DNA of 6,702 bases, from assembly GCA_013697015.1 (NCBI GenBank), contig JACCXL010000105.1, forward strand, positions 1-6,702, read 5' to 3'. Made by a program: the position numbers and the translations under genes. Shown piece by piece: positions 1 through 5,633 of the stretch (its first letter is position 1; each line of letters begins with the position of its first letter). The notes below the pieces were generated by a model. The model was not told the DNA's origin and did not search any database. It saw only the letters and a list, made by a program, of their open reading frames with translations. This DNA comes from Chthoniobacterales bacterium (GTDB lineage Bacteria; Verrucomicrobiota; Verrucomicrobiia; Chthoniobacterales; UBA10450).

Positions 1-122
1 GTGATCCGGTCGATTTGTGCGAAGGCGAGTGAAGCGAAAACAGGGACGCAGCAAACAATCGCGGTACGAAGCAGAAAGTTCATTCTGCATAGTATCATTG
101 CTACGGCCCTGGCAAGCGAGAT

Positions 123-209
123 GGAGCGGCGACACTCTTGTCGCCTCGGAACAATTCAGGTACAACCTGCTTCGGAGTATCAATGAGGCGACAAGAGTAT
201 CGCCGCTCC
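123..209. repeat. Inverted pair of REP hairpins (BIME-like) upstream of the transposase
   Basis: The first REP has its GGAG foot at 123-126 and the hairpin GGCGAC-ACTCTT-GTCGCC at 128-145. The second is inverted: stem 187-192 with 199-204, loop AAGAGT, and CTCC foot at 206-209. Positions 123-147 and 185-209 are reverse complements at 24 of 25 bases. The mismatch, A199, breaks the top pair of the second stem. The 37-nt spacer contains a small hairpin CAGGT-ACA-ACCTG at 157-169. The whole element can fold as two small hairpins or one long cruciform. It lies just before the transposase start and probably forms a RAYT target; it could also affect transcript stability or read-through. Confidence 0.85.
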
Positions 210-238
210 GTTTCGCATGAACGAGGAGCCGCAGTTCC

Positions 239-880
239 TTGACCCGTGCGTCCATTGTGCAGCATCGCAACCGTCTGCCGCACCGGCAGCAGGATGGTGC
301 GACCTACTTTGTCACGTTCCGCCTGGCAGATTCGCTTCCGCGTGCGCTTCTTGAAGAATGGGACGCGGAACGAGAGGCATGGCTACGGTCCAATCCACCG
401 CCGTTGTCGGCGGAGCAGGAGAAAATGCTGCAGGCTCGCTTTTCCAGTCGTATGGAGCATTGGCTCGATCAGGCGCACGGCTCCTGTCTCCTGCGAGATT
501 TGATGTATTCACAGATCGTCGCCGGTGTGCTTCACCGCTTCGATCGTGAACGGGATGTGCACCACGCATGGGTCGTCATGTGCAATCATCTCCACGCGCT
601 GTTTTCACTCTCATCGGGGCAGACTCTGCCGAAGACCTTGCAGGGCTGGAAAGGAGTTTCATCGCGCGAAGTGAACACGGCGTGCGGGTACCGTGGCCCT
701 CTGTGGCAGCAGGATTATTTCGACAGAATGGTGCGAGATACGCAGCACTTCTGGAGATGTGCGCGTTACATCCGGCTTAACCCTGCGAAGGCGGGGCTCA
801 AGCAAGACGAATTCATTATTTACGAAAGCGCGAAGGTGAAAGCCGTGCTGGACGGAGAGGCGACACTCTTGTCGCCGTGA
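239..880 (+). CDS. REP-associated tyrosine transposase (RAYT, Y1/TnpA-REP family)
   Basis: Predicted HUH-superfamily nuclease of 213 residues that nicks and rejoins single-stranded REP DNA through a tyrosine. Visible motifs: an N-terminal LPHRQQDGATYFVTFRLADS block (residues 13-32), the HUH pair H117/H119 in MCNHLHALF (the family usually has MPNHVH, so residue 115 is Cys instead of Pro), and the C-terminal YFDRMVRD...CARYIRLNPAKAGL block with likely catalytic Tyr177. The start shown is TTG at 239, with GAGGAG at 223-228 ten bases upstream. No ATG exists near the 5' end of this frame. An ATG at 217 in another phase encodes MNEEPQFLDP, which resembles the usual N-terminus of related RAYTs, so an old +1 frameshift near 245-256 is possible. 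The last residues, GEATLLSP, are encoded by the downstream REP hairpin. The catalytic core looks intact. It converges on the permease gene. Confidence 0.88.
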   Translation: MTRASIVQHRNRLPHRQQDGATYFVTFRLADSLPRALLEEWDAEREAWLRSNPPPLSAEQEKMLQARFSSRMEHWLDQAHGSCLLRDLMYSQIVAGVLHRFDRERDVHHAWVVMCNHLHALFSLSSGQTLPKTLQGWKGVSSREVNTACGYRGPLWQQDYFDRMVRDTQHFWRCARYIRLNPAKAGLKQDEFIIYESAKVKAVLDGEATLLSP

Positions 881-917
881 TCATCGTTTACGCAGGCGAC
901 AGGAGTGTCGCCTCTCC
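854..917. repeat. Inverted pair of REP hairpins (BIME-like) between convergent genes
   Basis: The third REP has GGAG at 854-857 and the hairpin GGCGAC-ACTCTT-GTCGCC at 859-876, identical in its 18-base core to the REP at 128-145. The fourth is inverted: stem 895-900 with 907-912, loop AGGAGT, foot CTCC at 914-917. Positions 854-876 and 895-917 are reverse complements at 22 of 23 bases, with an 18-base spacer. The transposase stop codon (878-880) lies immediately after the first hairpin. Base 917 is also the final base of the permease stop codon (917-919, minus strand). Placed between two convergent genes, the element could end transcription or protect both 3' ends. It lacks the T-run of a classical intrinsic terminator. 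Confidence 0.85.
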
Positions 918-2209
918 TACTCGTAGCGCAGCGCTTTCACCGGATCGAGCCGTGCGGCGAAGTAGGCCGGGATCAGCGCCGCAAACGAGCAGATCACGAA
1001 GGCGCTGACGCAAATGATCGCCACATCGCGTGGCACCACCTCGGCCGGGATTTGCGAGAACTGATAGATCTGGCGAGGGAAGACTTCGATGTGCATTGTG
1101 TTAGCGAGCCAGTGGCTGAATTCGTTTCGGAAACGAATCAACGTCATCCCGAGTCCGAGGCCCGTTAGGGTACCGAAGAGCCCGACGACCATCCCCTGGC
1201 CGAGGAAGACCCAGACGATCTGCCAGACGTTTGCGCCGATCGCTTTCATGATCCCGATCTCTCGCGTCTTTTGCACCGTGACGGTGATAAGCGTGTTCAT
1301 GATGCCGAAAGCCGCGACCACGACGATGAAGAAGAGGAGAAAGAACATCACCGTGCGTTCGAGTCGCACCGCTTCGAAATACTGATTGTTCATCTCAATC
1401 CACGTCTGCGCGTACTCAGGCGGTTGCAGAAATTGTTCGATCGCTGATTTCACCGCAGCCGCGCCGTAGGGATTGTCGGTGCGAACCGTGATTCCGTGGA
1501 GCGCGTCGCCGAGCCCGTAGAGTTCCTGGCCCACGTAGATCGGCACGAGAAGGAATTCGGAATCGTGCAGGTAATGACCGGTTTCGAAAATGCCGGTCAC
1601 GGTTAGCTCTTTTGGGAGCACAACTTCACGAAGCTGGTCGATCGCCTGCTTCTCTTCCGCGCCGTTCTTGTTCTCGAGCTTCTTAATATTGTCGAGGATC
1701 TGACCGAGGTTCCCCGGCGAATAGACAATGATCTTATCGCCGACGGTCACCATCAGCTTCCGCGCCAGCTCCACGCCCACGACCGTTGAGTCCCCCTCGA
1801 GGTCGAGCTTGCCTTGTTTCACGAATTTCTGCAGCGGGATCACCTTCTCTTCCTCCGCCGGATCAATGCCGCGGATCATGGGCGCGAGCCGGCGATTCTG
1901 GTATTCGACGATCACCGGACCCTGGATAAAAGGCGCGGTCGCGACGACGCCCGGGGTGTTGCGGATTTTAACTGTCAGATCACGCCAATCACGCAGCACG
2001 TCTTCCGTTCCGACCAGAATGTGCGCGTCGAAGTCGATCGCCTTCTGGCGGAGCTCCCGATCGAATCCCGTCATGACGGAGATCACCAGGATCAGCACCG
2101 TTACGCCCAAGGTGACACCGAGGACGGAGACGAGCGTGATGATCGAAACGAACGTCCGCTTCGGCTTGAGATAGCGGAGCGCGAGAAAAAGGCTGAACGG
2201 CAGTTTCAA
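917..2209 (-). CDS. LolC/LolE-type lipoprotein-releasing ABC transporter permease (FtsX family)
   Basis: Inner-membrane permease of 430 residues, expected to pair with the LolD ATPase and extract outer-membrane lipoproteins from the inner membrane for hand-over to LolA. Layout: the LolC/E signature FLALRYLKPKRTF (8-20), TM1 (about 20-46, ending in VISVMTGFD), a large periplasmic domain (about 50-285), then TM2 (287-310), the cytoplasmic coupling motif QKTREIGIMKAIGA (313-326), TM3 (331-356) and TM4 (396-418), ending in AARLDPVKALRYE. The periplasmic domain carries a charged stretch around 168-198 that may make it longer than E. coli LolC. The start is TTG; the frame stays open upstream but offers no ATG or GTG and no clear Shine-Dalgarno sequence. 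LolC, LolE or a single LolF-like protein cannot be told apart from sequence alone, so no symbol is given. It follows the DUF2237 gene by 47 bp. Confidence 0.92.
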   Translation of the reverse strand: MKLPFSLFLALRYLKPKRTFVSIITLVSVLGVTLGVTVLILVISVMTGFDRELRQKAIDFDAHILVGTEDVLRDWRDLTVKIRNTPGVVATAPFIQGPVIVEYQNRRLAPMIRGIDPAEEEKVIPLQKFVKQGKLDLEGDSTVVGVELARKLMVTVGDKIIVYSPGNLGQILDNIKKLENKNGAEEKQAIDQLREVVLPKELTVTGIFETGHYLHDSEFLLVPIYVGQELYGLGDALHGITVRTDNPYGAAAVKSAIEQFLQPPEYAQTWIEMNNQYFEAVRLERTVMFFLLFFIVVVAAFGIMNTLITVTVQKTREIGIMKAIGANVWQIVWVFLGQGMVVGLFGTLTGLGLGMTLIRFRNEFSHWLANTMHIEVFPRQIYQFSQIPAEVVPRDVAIICVSAFVICSFAALIPAYFAARLDPVKALRYE

Positions 2210-2256
2210 ATCGGCGATACGTTGGCCGGAGTTTTTCCGTTTGCCAAGCCGGGCGG

Positions 2257-2616
2257 CTATGGAACCGCGTTGGCCTTCAGCTCTTCAAGGGTGGCAAATT
2301 CCAGCGCTGACGAATGCGTCGCTTCGAGATCGATCGGCGCGGCCCGGCCACGGCGCAGCGCTTCGACCCAGCGTGTCACGCAAACGCACCAGCGATCGCC
2401 CGGTTTCAACCCTGGGAAATTCCACTCGGGATGCGGAGTGACCAGGTCGTTTCCATCGAGCACCGAGAAATCGAGAAACTCCTCCGTGAGTTTTACACAC
2501 ACGGTGTGCAGACCGACGTCGCCCGGTCCTGTTCGGCAATATCCGTCGCGATAAAACCCGGTCATCGGATCGGTGCAACAACACTTTAAAGGAGTACCAA
2601 GAACGTTCGTTGGCAT
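2257..2616 (-). CDS. DUF2237 family protein
   Basis: A 119-residue soluble protein matching DUF2237 along its whole length. Recognisable blocks: MPTNVLGTPLKCCCTDPMTG (1-20), GFYRDGYCRTGPGDVGLHTV (20-39, followed by C40), TEEFLDFS..GNDLVTP (44-61), FPGLKPGDRWCVC (67-79), RWVEAL (82-87) and LEATHSSALE (97-106). Conserved cysteines at 27, 40, 77 and 79 plus the CCC run (12-14), and histidines H37 and H101, suggest metal binding or redox activity. The family has no established function that I can state. The ATG at 2614-2616 fits the family N-terminus; longer frames reaching to 3138 run through the Hsp70 gene and are artefacts. There is no Shine-Dalgarno sequence, and the start codon lies in one arm of an inverted repeat (2612-2639). 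It is probably the first gene of a two-gene operon with the permease. Confidence 0.9.
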   Translation of the reverse strand: MPTNVLGTPLKCCCTDPMTGFYRDGYCRTGPGDVGLHTVCVKLTEEFLDFSVLDGNDLVTPHPEWNFPGLKPGDRWCVCVTRWVEALRRGRAAPIDLEATHSSALEFATLEELKANAVP

Positions 2617-2639
2617 CGCGCACGGTAGCACGCGATGCC
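2612..2639. promoter_or_regulatory. Perfect 9-bp inverted repeat in the divergent DUF2237/hsp70 intergenic region
   Basis: GGCATCGCG at 2612-2620 and CGCGATGCC at 2631-2639 are perfect reverse complements around a 10-base spacer. The left arm contains the ATG of the DUF2237 gene (2614-2616). The right arm contains the mirrored ATG at 2635, in frame with hsp70 but upstream of its likely start. It could be a dimeric repressor operator for the divergent pair, or an RNA hairpin hiding the DUF2237 start codon. It is not the CIRCE element (TTAGCACTC-N9-GAGTGCTAA) known from many chaperone genes. Its role is inferred from position only. Confidence 0.4.
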
Positions 2640-2736
2640 TTGGCAGCCGCGTCGAATCGTCACGTCGAGGCGAGCGATCGGTGACCATGAACGCACCAAC
2701 TTGAGCTTCACTGCCCGCCTGCCACTTTGTGAGCGT

Positions 2737-4527
2737 ATGGATGAGATCGTCGGCATTGACTTGGGGACGACCAATTCCTTGATCGGAATCATGGACGCGG
2801 GATTTCCCATCCTGCTGGCGGACGCCGATGGCGCGCGCTTGACACCGTCCGTCGTCGCGTTGCCGGAAGACGGGCCGCCGCTGGTTGGCTCTCCCGCGCA
2901 GCGGATGCGAGCGTTGCGTCCGCGCGAGACGATCTATTCGATCAAACGCTTCATGGGTCTCCGCGGAGACGATCTGCGCGATGAAGACATGGATGTGTCG
3001 TACGAAATCGATCGGAGTGGTGCGCAGGTGAGCGCGAGGGTAAATGGCCAGCGTTATTCTCCGGAAGAGATCTCCGCGCTCATTCTGGGAAAACTGAAAG
3101 CCAATGCAGAGGCGGCCCTCGGTCACGCCGTATCGCACGCAGTCATCACGGTGCCGGCCTATTTCAACGACGCCCAGCGGAGCGCCACGAAACGCGCCGG
3201 CGAGTTAGCGGGGTTCGCCGTCGAGCGGATTGTCAACGAACCGACCGCGGCGGCACTGGCCTACGGACTCGATAAGCTGAGCACCCGCGCGAAAATCGCC
3301 GTCTACGATCTGGGCGGTGGGACATTCGATATCTCGATTCTGGAGCTGAATAACGCCGTCTTCGAAGTCCTCGCGACAAACGGCAACACGCACCTAGGAG
3401 GTGACGATATCGACACGGCGTTGATCCGCCATCTTATCCAAAACCACGATCATCTGGCGGCCAATCCGGAAGCGATTTCGCGCCTGCGAGAAGCGGCGAT
3501 CGCGGCGAAGCATAAACTTTCCAGCGAGGAGTTCGCAACGATTGAGATTCCCTTCCTCGACGGCGAGACAAATTTCTCCGCTACAATTTCGCGTGCCGAG
3601 CTCGAGCAACTCGGTCGCCCGGTGATCGAACGCACGCGGGCGCATTGCCGCCGCGTGCTCGCCGATGCGAAACTGGAGCCGGCGGATCTCGATGAGGTGA
3701 TTCTCGTAGGTGGCGTGACGCGGATGCCATTCGTTAGGCAATTTGTCGCTGAAGTTTTCGGACGCGAACCGAACGTCACACAAAATCCGGACGAGACGGT
3801 CGCGATCGGGGCGACGATCCAGGCTGGGATCCTCTCGGGAGCGGTCCGCGACGTCGTGCTGCTCGACGTTACGCCGCTCTCGTTGGGCATCGAGACGTTC
3901 GGCGGACTGATGAACGTGATTATCCCGCGTAATTCGACGATTCCAATCAAAGCGGGCGAGATGTTCACGACCGCGGTTCATAATCAGCGTTCGATGTCCA
4001 TCAAAGTCCTGCAAGGGGAACGCGAGATGGCGAAGGATAATTGGACGCTCGGCCAATTCGAAATCGAATTCGAAGCCGCGCCGAAAGGGATCGCGCGTGT
4101 CGGCGTGCAGTTTGAGATCGACGTCAACGGAATCCTGCACGTGCTGGCGCGCGATACTCGCACCGGCAGCGAAAAAGTCGTTGCGCTGCAGAGTGCGATC
4201 GACGTTTCGGACGAGGCGGTAGAGGCGATGATTGGCGACTCTCTCGAACACGCTTTCACGGATATGGCCGAGCGTGTCTGGACGGAGGCGGAACTTAAAT
4301 CCAACGAAATGCTGGCGGCGGTGGATGCTGCTCTCTTGCTGGTGAACGAAGACCTCGAACCGGCGATGCGAGACACGATCCTGCAGCGGGTCTCGGATGT
4401 GCGGGCGGCGCTCCGTTCCCGCGAAGCGAAGCGATTAAAGGACGCGAACGACGCGCTCGACCGCGCCACGGAAACGCTCGCGGCACGCATCGTGGCGAAA
4501 GCGCTGGAATCAGCCGGCACCCCGTAG
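2737..4527 (+). CDS. Hsp70 family molecular chaperone (DnaK/HscA-like)
   Basis: ATP-dependent cytoplasmic chaperone of 596 residues. Its nucleotide-binding domain carries all three Hsp70 signatures: GIDLGTTNS (6-14), IAVYDLGGGTFDIS (187-200) and VILVGGVTRMPFVRQF (321-336). The interdomain linker is VVLLDVTPLSLGIET (373-387), followed by the beta substrate-binding domain (about 388-488, with VLQGEREMAKDN) and a helical lid to the end. It is shorter than typical DnaK (about 635-640 residues), lacking the disordered tail and an EEVD-type end. Phrases such as FDISILELNNAVFEVLATNG and the lid start MIGDSLEHAF are closer to HscA, but no iron-sulphur assembly gene, dnaJ or grpE is seen nearby, so HscA is not claimed. 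ATG 2737 puts the signature at residue 6; the ATG at 2635 would add 34 residues unlike any Hsp70. The Shine-Dalgarno signal is weak. An SGNH gene follows after 101 bp. Confidence 0.93.
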   Translation: MDEIVGIDLGTTNSLIGIMDAGFPILLADADGARLTPSVVALPEDGPPLVGSPAQRMRALRPRETIYSIKRFMGLRGDDLRDEDMDVSYEIDRSGAQVSARVNGQRYSPEEISALILGKLKANAEAALGHAVSHAVITVPAYFNDAQRSATKRAGELAGFAVERIVNEPTAAALAYGLDKLSTRAKIAVYDLGGGTFDISILELNNAVFEVLATNGNTHLGGDDIDTALIRHLIQNHDHLAANPEAISRLREAAIAAKHKLSSEEFATIEIPFLDGETNFSATISRAELEQLGRPVIERTRAHCRRVLADAKLEPADLDEVILVGGVTRMPFVRQFVAEVFGREPNVTQNPDETVAIGATIQAGILSGAVRDVVLLDVTPLSLGIETFGGLMNVIIPRNSTIPIKAGEMFTTAVHNQRSMSIKVLQGEREMAKDNWTLGQFEIEFEAAPKGIARVGVQFEIDVNGILHVLARDTRTGSEKVVALQSAIDVSDEAVEAMIGDSLEHAFTDMAERVWTEAELKSNEMLAAVDAALLLVNEDLEPAMRDTILQRVSDVRAALRSREAKRLKDANDALDRATETLAARIVAKALESAGTP

Positions 4528-4628
4528 AGGGAGCGCTCCGTCCTGACGCCGGCACGCCGCTCGGCGCTTGTTCAGTCTGCGGCGACGTGGCAAACATTCC
4601 CCGCGTCGTCGGCGCCGGAAATGTTTGT

Positions 4629-5633
4629 GTGAAGCTGTCAGCCTCGAAACGCCTGCTTGTTTTCATTGCGCTGGTGCTGGCAATTCCGGCGCTCGTGAGC
4701 CGCCTTGTGCCGGCGAAACGGAACTTCGATGCTCGTCCGCTGCATCGCCTCCGCGCCCGGCAGCCGCAGATCGTGCTGATCGGCGATTCGATGCTCGACA
4801 GTCGAATCGATGGGCGCCTGCTGGAGGAACGGCTGGGCGTGAAACCGATCGAGATTCTTTGGAACGGCGGAGCTGCTTCCGCCTCTTGGTATCTGATGCT
4901 GAAAAACTACGTCCTGCCGAGCGGCGCAAGCTCGCGGCATGTCTATATTTTTTTCCGCGATCGGATGCTGACGGACGCGACGTTTCGCACGGCCGGAATC
5001 TACCGTCCGTTTCTGGAGTCGCTGATGCACGATGACGAGCCAGTCTGCCGGCTGGTGCTCGGCAACAACGCGCAGTCGGAAACGAGCGGTTGGGAAAAAT
5101 GGATGACCGCGTTGTATCCGGTAAACGCGCGCCGGAACATGCAGCACCAGCGCATCAGCGACATGATGCTGCGGGCGATCACCGCGAACGGGCACACCGC
5201 CAAGGCGCTGGAGCTGCGCGTCAACAACACCTTCGAAGTGGTAAAAATGCGTGGTGAACTGATGGCGGAATCGGGCGATCTGAGCGACCGCGCTGTCGCG
5301 CTCTTCGATCCAAATCCGCAGCACAATTTCCTGCCGCACCTGATCGATCTCGCGGCGGAAGCGAAAGTCCCGCTCTCTTTTGTCCGGGTGAAACGTCACG
5401 CGAATGCCGCCGGCCAGGTCGTGCAGAGCGACGCTTTACGCGCCTACATCGGGGCATTGAGCCGATGGCTCAGCAGCAAGGGCTGTGAGCTGATCGACTT
5501 CACTGACGACCCGCGCTACACGCCCGACATGTATTTGAAAGCGAAGGATGACCACATCGGCCCGTGGGCGAAAGCGCGCTCGACCGAGATATTCGCCTCC
5601 CGGCTGCAAACGGAATCGCAAATCAAGCCGTGA
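4629..5633 (+). CDS. Membrane-anchored SGNH-hydrolase-like protein paired with an MBOAT acyltransferase
   Basis: A 334-residue protein with an N-terminal signal anchor (about residues 8-28, after the basic start KLSASKR), placing the rest outside the cytoplasm. The strand IVLIGDSMLDSRI (48-60) carries the GDS nucleophile motif of SGNH esterases/acyltransferases (Ser54). WNGGAAS (78-84) fits the second block with its Gly/Asn oxyanion residues. The terminal KDDHIGPWAK (304-313) lies where the catalytic Asp/His block is expected, but the usual D-x-x-H spacing is not met. Such proteins accompany AlgI-type MBOATs and move or remove acyl groups on extracellular polymers, as AlgJ/AlgX and DltD do. 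GTG 4629 is preferred because GGAA (4617-4620) lies eight bases upstream and the anchor then begins at once. GTG 4587, in frame, would add 14 residues and has no visible Shine-Dalgarno sequence. The stop overlaps the next gene's start by 4 bp. Confidence 0.75.
   Translation: MKLSASKRLLVFIALVLAIPALVSRLVPAKRNFDARPLHRLRARQPQIVLIGDSMLDSRIDGRLLEERLGVKPIEILWNGGAASASWYLMLKNYVLPSGASSRHVYIFFRDRMLTDATFRTAGIYRPFLESLMHDDEPVCRLVLGNNAQSETSGWEKWMTALYPVNARRNMQHQRISDMMLRAITANGHTAKALELRVNNTFEVVKMRGELMAESGDLSDRAVALFDPNPQHNFLPHLIDLAAEAKVPLSFVRVKRHANAAGQVVQSDALRAYIGALSRWLSSKGCELIDFTDDPRYTPDMYLKAKDDHIGPWAKARSTEIFASRLQTESQIKP

Larger units (their letters stand above)
123..917 (+). mobile_element. RAYT/REP unit: transposase flanked by two inverted REP pairs
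   Basis: A single-domain HUH transposase gene lies between two pairs of inverted REP hairpins at 123-209 and 854-917. All four hairpins share the GGCGAC stem and a GGAG tetranucleotide one base outside it. In known RAYT systems, single-copy transposase genes are flanked by REPs with a conserved GTAG or GGAG foot, which the protein recognises as single-stranded hairpin DNA. The match of gene family, hairpin and foot is the evidence that they belong together. I see no target-site duplication or IS-like ends, so this is a domesticated or vertically kept unit rather than a classical insertion sequence. Whether the same REPs are spread through the genome cannot be seen here. Confidence 0.8.

Noticed and set aside
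71..88. Hairpin GCAGAA-AGTTCA-TTCTGC as a possible terminator of an upstream gene
   Set aside because: The stem is only six pairs, with a weak AT-rich top and no following T-run.
1..186. Open frames of about 60 residues at the left edge, including a short frame ending at 30-32 that could be the tail of an upstream gene
   Set aside because: They read through the REP hairpin (giving ERRHSCRL-like or SGDTLVA-like strings), match no family I know, and the tail is too short to judge.
2635..2736. Longer Hsp70 start giving 630 residues
   Set aside because: The extra 34 residues are Arg-rich and unlike Hsp70 N-termini; ATG 2737 places GIDLGTTNS at the normal position.
2617..2736. CIRCE or heat-shock promoter for hsp70
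   Set aside because: No TTAGCACTC-type repeat and no convincing -35/-10 or -24/-12 pair; TTGGCA (2640) and TTGAGC (2701) lack matching partners.
2617..3138. Extension of the DUF2237 frame to 293 residues on the minus strand
   Set aside because: The extra N-terminal part lies antisense to the conserved Hsp70 nucleotide-binding domain; DUF2237 homology begins at MPTNVLGTPL.
3394..4251. 285-residue minus-strand frame inside hsp70, and other long antisense frames at 3450-3968, 3984-4520 and 4638-5399
   Set aside because: Typical shadow frames of GC-rich coding DNA, with low-complexity Arg/Asp/Ser composition and no recognisable domain.
4528..4628. Palindrome GGAGCGCTCC (4530-4539) and CGCCG-CT-CGGCG (4555-4566) as an hsp70 terminator
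   Set aside because: No loop of workable size and no T-run; short GC-rich palindromes are expected by chance at this base composition.
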